Source: an uncultured Lysobacteraceae bacterium
Lineage (GTDB): Bacteria; Pseudomonadota; Gammaproteobacteria; Xanthomonadales; Rhodanobacteraceae
Direction of reading: 5' to 3'
DNA length: 15,302 bases
Assembly (NCBI GenBank): GCA_946482585.1
Contig: CAMLSI010000063.1
Span: 1 to 15,302, forward strand
Shown: positions 1-6,061 of the stretch, in pieces
How the letters are laid out: each line of letters starts with the position of its first letter
Position numbering within the stretch: the stretch's first letter is position 1
Position numbers and translations under genes: made by a program
Notes under the pieces: generated by a model
What the model was told of the DNA's origin: nothing
The model's database searches: none
Seen by the model: the letters and a program-made list of their open reading frames with translations, nothing else

Positions 1-179
1 GCGATCACATCAAGAACACGATCTCCGAAGCCAATCTCGGCAAGGAACTGCGCGACTCCGATCTCGACGTGCGCCTCGACAAGCTGCGCCAGCAGTCCGG
101 TTCGATCACGGCGCGCGCGCAGCTCGACGAGATCAAGCGCCAGCGCGCCGCCCAGGCGGCCGCCGGCAAGCAGATGTAA
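1..179 (+). CDS. C-terminal fragment of probable PspA/IM30-family protein
   Basis: This is an open frame entering from the left edge, with codons in phase from base 3, ending at TAA 177-179. It encodes the last 58 residues of a protein. The visible part is very charged and helical (LGKELRDSDLDVRLDKLRQQ, then ARAQLDEIKRQRAAQ), with no membrane segment. A long charged helix, a short break and a closing 'LDEIK/LARLK'-type helix are how PspA/IM30 (Vipp1) proteins usually end. These are ESCRT-III-superfamily coiled-coil proteins that coat and protect the inner membrane. The stop codon overlaps the ribosome-binding site of the next gene (AAGGAG 178-183), so the two are almost certainly co-transcribed. 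The family assignment rests on a short tail and on the AAA/TerB neighbours. Another coiled-coil protein is possible. Confidence 0.5.
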   Translation, partial: DHIKNTISEANLGKELRDSDLDVRLDKLRQQSGSITARAQLDEIKRQRAAQAAAGKQM

Positions 180-188
180 GGAGACATC

Positions 189-2021
189 ATGGCCACAGCG
201 CGACCTGCAGCAGCGACACCCTTGCCGCGCTGGGCCGAGACGGTCCGGCGCAAATACGTCGGCGGCGAAGCGTCGATGTTCATCCTGCATCACAACGTGT
301 TCGACGAGATCCTTCACGGCGACACGTTCCATTCGCTCGTGGAATTCCTCAGCGAAGTGCTGCTCAAGGACAACAAGGACACGATCATCGTCTACGACCC
401 ATCGGCGGGCGTGCGCTATGCCAAGCGCACGAGCACGCTCGGTACCGAACCGGTGCGGCCGAACAAGCCGCCCGAGGAGGCGCTCGCCGACATCGAACAC
501 GAAATCCTGCTGCGCCACAGCGCCGCGCTGATCGTGAGCTACGCGGGCAGCATCGCGCCGCCCGGCGAGGAAAACTTCCTCTCGCATGCGGATCGCATGA
601 ATGCGATCCGGCTGCATCGCTGGTCGATGAGCCCCGAGCTCGAGACCAAGGACAATGTCGTGTTCCTGCTCAGCGAATCGCTGGCCGAGCTCAATGCGAA
701 GCTCGTGGCGAATCCGCGCGTCGCCGCGATCGAGGTGCCGCTGCCCGATCTCGACGAGCGCGCGGCCGTGATCCGCAAGGTCGATCCGGGCATGCACGAG
801 GACGACGTCGAACGCCTCGCCGAACACAGTGCGGGCCTGCGCGCGGTACAGATCGCGCAGCTGCTGACGCCGCGCTCCACCGACAACGCGCTCGGCGAGC
901 GCGAACGCCTGGAACTGATCCGATCCCTGCTCGGCACCAGCGCCGACGCGCAGCAGCGTGCTTCCAAGCTCGCGGCGATCACGCGCGGCATGGATACCGA
1001 AGAGATCCGCCACCTGATCAACCCCGCCCATCCGCTGCCCGAAACCGATGCGGGCGATCCGTTTGCGGAAGTCATCGAGCTCGTGCACCGGCGCAAGCGC
1101 GAGATCATCGAGAAGGAATGCTCGGGGCTCATCGAGTTCATCGACGCGCGGCACGGCCTCGAGGCCGTCGGCGGCAACGAAGGTATCAAGCAGGAACTGA
1201 TGCAGATCGCTGCGGCGATCAAGAGCGGCGACAAGCACCGCGTGCCGATGGGCCTGCTGTTCGTCGGACCGATGGGCACCGGCAAGACCTTCATCGCGAA
1301 GGCCTTCGTCAAGGCCTCGGGCCTGAGCGCCGTCACGCTGAAGAACTTCCGTTCGAAATGGGTCGGTTCGACCGAAGCGAATCTCGAGAAAGTGCTGGGC
1401 ATGGTCAAGGCGCTGGGCCCGATCATCCTCATCATCGACGAAGGCGACCGCAGCTTCGGCGGCCAGTCCGAAGACACCGACGGCGGCACGTCCTCGCGCG
1501 TGATCGCGCGGCTCAAGGAATTCATGAGCGAGCCGGACAATCGCGGCCAGGTCCTTTTCATCCTGATGACGAATCGGCCCGACAAGCTCGACATCGACAT
1601 CAAGCGCGCCGGCCGCATCGATCGCAAGATTCCGTTCTTCTATCCCGACACGCCGGACGACGTCGAAGCCGTGCTGCGCGCGATCTTCGCACGCTACAAG
1701 CTCGGCGACGCGATCGACTGGGCCGCCGCGCGCGAGACCACGACGGCGAAACTCGTCGGCTATTCCAACGCCGATCTCGAGGCCGTCTGCCTGCTCGCGC
1801 TGAACATGGCGGGCGAAGGCAGCACGATCGATCAGGCCCGCTTCGAGCGCGCGATCGCCGACTACGTGCCCGCGCGCGACGCCGGCATGCTCGAGTACAT
1901 GGAAATGCTCGCCGTATTCGAAGCCTCGCGCCGCAGCATGCTGCCGCAGCGCTACCGCGACATGACACAGGACGCTTTCAACACGCGCCTGCGCGAGCTC
2001 AAGCGCGAGTTGCGCATCTGA
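189..2021 (+). CDS. Tandem AAA ATPase (degenerate N-terminal, active C-terminal AAA domain)
   Basis: A 610-residue cytoplasmic ATPase with no signal peptide or membrane helix. The C-terminal AAA domain is complete: Walker A GPMGTGKT (360-367), Walker B ILIIDE (413-418), sensor-1 Asn (LMTN, N462) and an arginine-finger-type GRIDR (475-479), followed by a helical lid (VGYSNADLEAV). The N-terminal half (about 20-250) has AAA-like order, with strands such as ALIVSYAG and VVFLLSESLAEL and a helix-rich end. It has no P-loop and no DE box, so it is probably a catalytically dead AAA copy, as in Ycf46-type proteins. The start at 189 is fixed by AAGGAG five bases upstream. It lies 9 nt after the probable PspA gene and 66 nt before a TerB-like gene. 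A remodelling ATPase acting on the PspA-like coat is a reasonable inference; the substrate is unknown. Confidence 0.85.
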   Translation: MATARPAAATPLPRWAETVRRKYVGGEASMFILHHNVFDEILHGDTFHSLVEFLSEVLLKDNKDTIIVYDPSAGVRYAKRTSTLGTEPVRPNKPPEEALADIEHEILLRHSAALIVSYAGSIAPPGEENFLSHADRMNAIRLHRWSMSPELETKDNVVFLLSESLAELNAKLVANPRVAAIEVPLPDLDERAAVIRKVDPGMHEDDVERLAEHSAGLRAVQIAQLLTPRSTDNALGERERLELIRSLLGTSADAQQRASKLAAITRGMDTEEIRHLINPAHPLPETDAGDPFAEVIELVHRRKREIIEKECSGLIEFIDARHGLEAVGGNEGIKQELMQIAAAIKSGDKHRVPMGLLFVGPMGTGKTFIAKAFVKASGLSAVTLKNFRSKWVGSTEANLEKVLGMVKALGPIILIIDEGDRSFGGQSEDTDGGTSSRVIARLKEFMSEPDNRGQVLFILMTNRPDKLDIDIKRAGRIDRKIPFFYPDTPDDVEAVLRAIFARYKLGDAIDWAAARETTTAKLVGYSNADLEAVCLLALNMAGEGSTIDQARFERAIADYVPARDAGMLEYMEMLAVFEASRRSMLPQRYRDMTQDAFNTRLRELKRELRI

Positions 2022-2035
2022 CACGAATCCTCCTT

Positions 2036-2053
2036 CGCCGGGCCAGCCCGGCG
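2036..2053 (+). other. Intergenic hairpin between the AAA and TerB-like genes
   Basis: A perfect 7-bp inverted repeat (CGCCGGG / CCCGGCG) with a four-base CCAG loop lies 14 nt after the ATPase stop codon and 34 nt before the TerB-like start. There is no T-run after it, so it is not a standard intrinsic terminator. It could slow the ribosome or polymerase, or protect the upstream mRNA and lower expression of the downstream gene. Confidence 0.4.
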
Positions 2054-2087
2054 GAGAGGGGGCAATGCACTTTCATCGGAGCCGATC

Positions 2088-2540
2088 ATGACCGCTACAC
2101 CGACGACCACGCTCGAACTTCATCACCTGCAGGCGATCGTGCGCGCGATGCACGACATCGCGCAGACCGACGGCGTGCACGACGCCGAACGCGTGATGTT
2201 GCGCGGCTTCTACGAATCCTGTCAGCGCGATGCCGCTGCGCTGGCCTCGTTCGACGATCTCGTTGCGATGCCGTTCGACCTCGCTGCGATCGTCGACGAC
2301 TTCAAGCTGTCCGCGCAGAAGATCGCGCTGCTGCATTCGTGCCTGCTGCTCGCACATGCGGACGGCAGCTACTCGGCGGCCGAACGCGCGAAGGTGCAGG
2401 GTTTTGCCGACGCGCTCGGCGTCTCGGCCGGCGAACTCGAGCAGATCGAGGAAGGCGTCGCCGACTATCTGCTGCAGCAGATCTCGCGCATCAGCAATAC
2501 CGATGCGTTGCAGGAAGTATCGAAGGAATTGCATCGCTGA
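2088..2540 (+). CDS. TerB-like (tellurite resistance TerB family) protein
   Basis: A 150-residue, all-helical, soluble protein. It has the twofold helical repeat of the TerB fold: helix, TDGVHDAER (acidic motif D28-E34), helices, then AHADGSYSAAER (D92-E99), helices. In TerB-family proteins these two DG-x-x-x-x-E segments carry the acidic residues that coordinate metal. The length matches stand-alone TerB (about 150 aa). The start at 2088 has GGAG (2078-2081) six bases upstream. TerB domains are known in metal-response, phage-resistance and membrane-associated chemical-stress systems, often with AAA or PspA-type proteins, which fits the two genes upstream. Real tellurite resistance is not implied. 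The stop codon TGA sits in the loop of a perfect hairpin (2531-2548). Confidence 0.8.
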   Translation: MTATPTTTLELHHLQAIVRAMHDIAQTDGVHDAERVMLRGFYESCQRDAAALASFDDLVAMPFDLAAIVDDFKLSAQKIALLHSCLLLAHADGSYSAAERAKVQGFADALGVSAGELEQIEEGVADYLLQQISRISNTDALQEVSKELHR

Positions 2541-2576
2541 CGCGATGCGAGTGCGGCCGGGCGTTGCCGCCCGCAC
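2531..2576 (+). terminator. Two consecutive hairpins at the end of the TerB-like gene
   Basis: The first hairpin is perfect: GCATCGC (2531-2537), loop TGAC, GCGATGC (2542-2548). Its loop contains the TGA stop of the TerB-like gene. The second is interrupted: GTGC (2551-2554) pairs with GCAC (2573-2576) and GGGC (2559-2562) with GCCC (2569-2572). There is no T-run. They may end or stabilise the transcript before osmC, but Rho-dependent termination without a hairpin is equally possible. Confidence 0.4.
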
Positions 2577-2644
2577 CGCCGGTGCTCACGCGGCGCTAAC
2601 CGCGGTTGCGCCGTAATCTCAGGCCCACAGACGAGGAGACGTCC

Positions 2645-3070
2645 ATGAAAAAGACCGGATCGGCGGAGTGGAAAGGCAGCATCAAGGAAGGCGGCGGCAC
2701 GATCTCGACCGAGACCGGCGTGTTGCGCGATGCGCCCTACGGGTTCAAGTCGCGCTTCGAAGACGGCCCCGGCACGAACCCGGAAGAGTTGATCGGCGCC
2801 GCGCACGCGGGCTGCTTCTCCATGGCGCTGTCGAACATCCTCGGGCAGAGCAGCCTCACGGCCGACTACATCCGCACGCGCGCGGAAGTGAGCCTGATCA
2901 AGACCGACGCCGGCTTCACGATCAACGCGGTGCACCTCGTGGTCAATGCGAAAGTGCCCGGCGCCGACGCGACCACGTTCGCCGAACTCGCCGCCAAGGC
3001 CAAGGCCGGCTGCCCGGTTTCGCGCGTGCTCAATGCCGAGATCACGATGGACGCGACGCTCGACGCGTGA
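2645..3070 (+). CDS. osmC: OsmC-family peroxiredoxin
   Basis: A 141-residue protein of the OsmC subgroup, thiol peroxidases that reduce organic hydroperoxides in the cytoplasm. The two catalytic cysteines are visible: C57 in AAHAGCFSMAL, at the start of the central helix, and C123 in KAGCPVSRVL. So are the conserved Arg/Glu of the active site (R37, and E47/E48 in NPEELIGAAH). The short N-terminus and the GCFSMALS helix favour OsmC over Ohr. The start ATG at 2645 has an excellent GAGGAG (2633-2638) six bases upstream; an in-frame TTG at 2606 would add 13 unlikely residues. The gene is followed by a strong terminator. It is preceded by about 100 nt that could hold its own promoter, so it need not belong to the AAA/TerB operon. 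OsmC genes are often induced by osmotic or stationary-phase stress; no specific operator is visible here. Confidence 0.93.
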   Translation: MKKTGSAEWKGSIKEGGGTISTETGVLRDAPYGFKSRFEDGPGTNPEELIGAAHAGCFSMALSNILGQSSLTADYIRTRAEVSLIKTDAGFTINAVHLVVNAKVPGADATTFAELAAKAKAGCPVSRVLNAEITMDATLDA

Positions 3071-3078
3071 CGCAACGA

Positions 3079-3105
3079 AAGCCCTCCCCTTCAAGGGGAG
3101 GGCTT
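3079..3105. terminator. Bidirectional terminator between osmC and the convergent secreted-protein operon
   Basis: A perfect 11-bp stem AAGCCCTCCCC (3079-3089) / GGGGAGGGCTT (3095-3105) around a five-base loop lies in the 43-nt gap between two convergent genes. The stem ends in TT on the plus strand and TTT on the minus strand, so it can serve both transcripts. Confidence 0.85.
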
Positions 3106-3113
3106 GAGAGCAC

Positions 3114-4085
3114 TCACCGGTCGGCGACTTCGCCTTCGTCATAGGCCAGCTGCTGTTGCGGCAGGTCGACGTAGAACATCGCGCCGGCTTCCTCGCGCGG
3201 CAGTACGCCGACCTTCAGCGACGGCACGTAGACGCGGCGACCGTCGAGCTTGACCGGACGCAGCACCACGGCCATCTGCACGTTGACGACCGCGCCGTTC
3301 GCGACGCGTTCGATCTCGGCCAGCGCCTCGCGCTTGAGCTCGTCCGCGCTCTTGAGCTTGAAGCTCGTGAGCTGCGGATGGAGCAGCACGCCGGGCCAGC
3401 GCAGGCTCATGCCCACGACATCGCTGGCGCCGCGCGACGCGATCTTCGCCTCGCTGCCTTCGATCTGCAGGCCGTCGATGTTGCGCAGCGCATAGGTGAA
3501 CACCGAGTCGGCCGCGAGCAGGGCCTTGTCGTCGCTCATCTCGATCGACTGCGTACGCAGCGACATCACGCCGGTATTCGCGAACAGTACCTGCTCGCGG
3601 TCGATGCCGACCTGCGCGAGCAGGTCGAGATGGCGCGCCTCGAGCTCGCGCTGCGAGCGCTGCGCCTCGACGAAATCCATCGGCGGCTGGCCTTCGAGAT
3701 TGCGTGCGTAGTGCACGCGGCCCGAGGCCTGGCTGATGCCGTAGGTGGCCGACTTGGTCGATACGAAGTCCGAACCGCCCGCCGTCGAATGCGGCAGGCC
3801 GAGCACGTCTTCGATGTCGGAGATCTTGCGCAGGCGCAGCGGGTCGTAGCCGTTCGGATACTTCGCGCGAACCGTCGCGAGACGACGTCCGAGCACTTCC
3901 GTGTTGTAGCGCGGCAGCGCCGTGTCGACGAGGCGCGCGTAGTCTTCCGAATACAGCTGGGCCGATTCGGCCGGCGAACCGAGGTCACTGGTGTCGGCGG
4001 CGCTGCTTGCCGCGAGCGGCGCGAGCAGCAGCAGGCCGAACAGGCCGAGGAAACCGGCGCGGGTGCGGAAAGTGGATTTTTTCAT
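3114..4085 (-). CDS. Exported protein of unknown function with PepSY/FTP-like motif
   Basis: I do not recognise a named family. The 323-residue product begins with a clear signal peptide: MKKSTFRTR, a hydrophobic core GFLGLFGLLLLAPLAA, and likely cleavage after SSAA near residue 30. The mature part is mixed alpha/beta, has no second membrane segment and contains no cysteine, so it is probably periplasmic or secreted. Residues 197-215 (TYALRNIDGLQIEG, then SEAKI) resemble the 'Y-R-x-IDG-I-x-V-x-G' strand pair seen in PepSY/FTP propeptide and YycI-like domains, which often inhibit or chaperone peptidases. Starting at 4085 places the signal peptide at the N-terminus; a longer frame to 4187 would bury it. 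The start is 14 nt after the stop of the upstream gene, so translation is probably coupled. A protease-partner role is inference from the motif and the neighbour. Confidence 0.75.
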   Translation of the reverse strand: MKKSTFRTRAGFLGLFGLLLLAPLAASSAADTSDLGSPAESAQLYSEDYARLVDTALPRYNTEVLGRRLATVRAKYPNGYDPLRLRKISDIEDVLGLPHSTAGGSDFVSTKSATYGISQASGRVHYARNLEGQPPMDFVEAQRSQRELEARHLDLLAQVGIDREQVLFANTGVMSLRTQSIEMSDDKALLAADSVFTYALRNIDGLQIEGSEAKIASRGASDVVGMSLRWPGVLLHPQLTSFKLKSADELKREALAEIERVANGAVVNVQMAVVLRPVKLDGRRVYVPSLKVGVLPREEAGAMFYVDLPQQQLAYDEGEVADR

Positions 4086-4099
4086 GTTCGTGAGTCCGT

Positions 4100-4933
4100 T
4101 CAGTTGGGCAGGGCGCCGCCGCCCGAGGAGGGATCGCAGCCGCTGATGTAGCGCGTCGTCGTCCAGTTCGGACTCGTGTCGGCCCACTTGCTCGCGTAGC
4201 GTTCGTTGAGCACGTCGGCCGAGCGCGCGGCCGTGTTGCCGAAGCCCATCGAGACCGGGCAGATGGTCTTGTAGCTGTTGTACCAGTGGTCGACGTGATG
4301 CATGTTGTCGACCCAGGCCTTGCCGACGCCCTTCGACGACGTGCCGTCGGCGGCGAGGTCCTCATATTCGTCGACGTACTGCGAGCCGATGTACATGAGG
4401 CCGTGGAAACCGGCGATCACGTGCACGCCGCCCTTGGCCGGACCGAACCACGACAGACGCTTGTCCCACTGCATGCTCTGGCAGGACGACATGTGGAAAA
4501 AGCGCAGCCGTCCGCCCGAAGCCTTGCCGATCTTCATCTGGTTGACGTTGAGCTTGCACTCGCCCTGATCCTTGGTGTGCATGCTGCCTTGCCAGCCGAC
4601 GCTGTCGACGCTGCCGTGCGTGCAGATCAGGCCCGCGTCCTGCGCATCGAGGCGGCTGTTGTCGATGCCCCAGGCGGAGATCGACGGATCGACGTACTTG
4701 CTGACGCGGACCAGCGAGAAGTTCTGCCAGACCGGCACGAAGCCGCGATCAGCCATCTCGTGCCGCCAGGCCATGCACATGTCGTCCCACCAGTCGCGCT
4801 GGGAACCGGAACAGTCGCCGTCCCATTTCGTGATCGCCGAACTCCAGACCGAATCGGCCAGCGCATTGCCGCCGATGCCGAGTGCGGCCAGGGCGAGTCC
4901 TGCGCCGAGCAATGCCTTGCGTGTTGCTTTCAT
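4100..4933 (-). CDS. Exported caspase-like (clan CD fold) cysteine peptidase candidate, DUF6345-like
   Basis: A 277-residue secreted protein. The signal peptide (MKATRKALLGAGLALAALGI) is cleaved after NALA, about residue 26. Two blocks stand out. H106 lies in LICTHGS at the end of a hydrophobic strand. C151 lies in RLRFFHMSSCQS at the end of the next strand, followed by a Gly-rich segment GGVHVIAGFHG. A His-Gly, then a Ser-Cys about 45 residues later after a parallel strand, is the dyad layout of clan CD peptidases (caspases, gingipains, CHAT). The rest is rich in Trp and Met and has several other cysteines (C41, C53, C104, C126, C225, C266) that could form disulfides. The start at 4933 has GGAG six bases upstream; the in-frame ATG at 4945 has none. 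From memory it resembles DUF6345 proteins. Peptidase activity is inferred from two residues and untested. Confidence 0.7.
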   Translation of the reverse strand: MKATRKALLGAGLALAALGIGGNALADSVWSSAITKWDGDCSGSQRDWWDDMCMAWRHEMADRGFVPVWQNFSLVRVSKYVDPSISAWGIDNSRLDAQDAGLICTHGSVDSVGWQGSMHTKDQGECKLNVNQMKIGKASGGRLRFFHMSSCQSMQWDKRLSWFGPAKGGVHVIAGFHGLMYIGSQYVDEYEDLAADGTSSKGVGKAWVDNMHHVDHWYNSYKTICPVSMGFGNTAARSADVLNERYASKWADTSPNWTTTRYISGCDPSSGGGALPN

Positions 4934-5257
4934 TGAATGCTCCATGTCGGTGAATGACGAGCCTGCAGAACGTGCCGTGCGGCGAATACCGAACAACCGT
5001 CGTGCCCGTCTCGCGTTGCCGTCCCCGTCCTTGGCGGGAAAACGCAACGTGTATACGAACGTGAGGTATCCAGAAAGCGAACAGCCGAATCGCGCGATGC
5101 GAGGACTGAATTCGGGAATTGCGATACGCCGCCGCGGCGAAGCGTCGACTGCTTCACGGGTCGCCGGTGCGATTCATCATCGTGAAGAAGCGGCGCGCAT
5201 AGCCGCAGGCAGGGCTTCGCCTGCGGCTCGACCCAACCTGCGGACTACGCGCGCGTT
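4934..5257. other. Non-coding spacer between the secreted pair and the sigma-factor gene
   Basis: This 324-base stretch has no convincing gene. A minus-strand frame to 5157 has composition unlike its neighbours and would override a better start. The spacer should hold the promoter of the minus-strand gene starting at 4933 and the 3' end of the sigma-factor transcript. Base composition drops in GC around 5040-5125. An inverted repeat AATTC-GG-GAATT lies at 5109-5120, and a hairpin follows at 5202-5227. I could not assign -35/-10 boxes with confidence. Confidence 0.6.
5202..5227 (-). terminator. Hairpin downstream of the ECF sigma gene
   Basis: A perfect 9-bp stem GCCGCAGGC (5202-5210) / GCCTGCGGC (5219-5227) with an eight-base loop lies 30 bases past the stop of the minus-strand sigma gene. 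There is no T-run on the minus strand, so this is a hairpin-type 3' end or a stray intergenic repeat, not a textbook terminator. Confidence 0.5.
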
Positions 5258-5827
5258 TCAGTTCCCGAGCGCGAGCTCTTTCTGCAGGAACGCCTTCGCC
5301 GCGCGCGTGTCGCGCTTGATCGTGGGTTCGGAGACGCCGAGCAGTTCGGCGATGTCCTTGACCTCGAGTCCGGCGAAGAAACGCAGCTCGACGACGGTCA
5401 CGAGGCGGGCGTCGAGCGCGGCGAGTTTTTCCAGCGCGCGGTCCATGCCGACGAGTTGTTCGGCCTGTTCGTCGACCGGCAGCGGCATGCCTTCGAGCGC
5501 TTCGAGTTCGACGTGCTCGGCGCCGGCGCCGCGGCGCTCGGCAAGGCGCGCGCGCGCGTAGTCGATGACGACCTGGCGCATCGCGCGCGCGGCGGTCGCG
5601 AAGAAATGTTTGCGGTTCTCGTAGTGGCTCTCGTTGCGGTCGAACAGCTTGAGGTAGGCCTCGTTCACGAGCGCGCGCGTGTTCAAGGTATCGCCGCGCC
5701 GGTGACGCGCGAGCTCCGCGCGCGCGATGCGCAGCAGGTCGTCATAGACCAGCTTCAGTGCTTTGTCGCGCTCGCCCGAATCCTGGTTCGCCGCGGCAAT
5801 GTGCGCCGTGATCTCGTGCTCGTTCAT
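5258..5827 (-). CDS. ECF sigma factor, ECF43-like (TIGR02999-type), probably kinase-activated
   Basis: A 189-residue RNA polymerase sigma factor with only regions 2 and 4. Region 2 spans about 20-98 (AELARHRR, LNTRALVNEAYLKLF, then HFFATAARAMRQVVIDYARAR). Region 4 spans about 128-185 and has a helix-turn-helix (LEVKDIAELLGVSEPTIKRD). This is the pattern of the TIGR02999/ECF43 group. The usual acidic D-x-ED of region 2.2, which contacts the core beta' subunit, is replaced by N49-T50-R51-A52. In ECF43 factors such as Xanthomonas EcfK and Vibrio EcfP, phosphorylation of a Thr here by a partner Ser/Thr kinase supplies the missing negative charge. No anti-sigma gene is nearby, but two kinase genes are. 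The start at 5827 is chosen for the GGGGAGA six bases upstream; an extension to 5884 lacks support. Confidence 0.9.
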   Translation of the reverse strand: MNEHEITAHIAAANQDSGERDKALKLVYDDLLRIARAELARHRRGDTLNTRALVNEAYLKLFDRNESHYENRKHFFATAARAMRQVVIDYARARLAERRGAGAEHVELEALEGMPLPVDEQAEQLVGMDRALEKLAALDARLVTVVELRFFAGLEVKDIAELLGVSEPTIKRDTRAAKAFLQKELALGN

Positions 5828-6061
5828 CGCTTTCTCCCCGATATCGGGCGGTGTCTGCACAGGGGCGGTTGCCGCATGCCGCACACGGTCGCCGCGAGCC
5901 CCGGCCGTCGCGGCCGCTGCGGAGTTTTACCACGCCGGCCTCGGCGCGAGCCGTCGGGTGCGTCCGCTGGTGGAAATTCCCGATGCGCGCATGATCCCCG
6001 GGAGTCGCCGCCTGCGTATGTGAGAGCGAACACCCCTTTCACTCACTTCCGGAGACCTGCC
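5828..6061. other. Divergent promoter region between sigma gene and NG-repeat/ADYC/kinase row
   Basis: These 234 non-coding bases separate two divergent start codons and must carry both promoters. Visible elements are a 12-bp palindrome over the sigma-gene ribosome site (5837-5848), a 10-bp palindrome ATGCGCGCAT (5983-5992), and TGGAAATTCCCGA (5971-5983), which shares nine bases with the spacer upstream of the secreted pair. The strong GGAG at 6051-6054 belongs to the GTG-started gene at 6062. No clear sigma-70 boxes are seen. Confidence 0.6.
5837..5848. promoter_or_regulatory. 12-bp palindrome overlapping the sigma-gene ribosome-binding site
   Basis: CCCGATATCGGG is a perfect palindrome ten bases upstream of the sigma-factor start. 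Its last three bases on the minus strand are part of the GGGGAGA ribosome site. It may be an operator. In RNA, a 4-bp stem (CCCG/CGGG with AUAU loop) would partly mask the ribosome site. Function is inferred from position only. Confidence 0.35.

Noticed and set aside
539..1627. Antisense frame opposite the AAA ATPase
   Set aside because: It mirrors the AAA coding strand, is Ser/Arg/Pro-rich, shows no domain and has no ribosome site.
2606..2644. TTG at 2606 as the osmC start
   Set aside because: The ATG at 2645 has a near-perfect GAGGAG six bases upstream and matches OsmC family length.
2645..3070. Ohr (organic hydroperoxide resistance) instead of OsmC
   Set aside because: The segment spacing, GCFSMALS helix and KAGCPVSRVL match the OsmC subgroup better than Ohr.
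4930..5157. 75-codon minus-strand frame upstream of the caspase-like gene
   Set aside because: It overlaps the signal-peptide start of a better-supported gene in another frame. It has no ribosome site and no domain.
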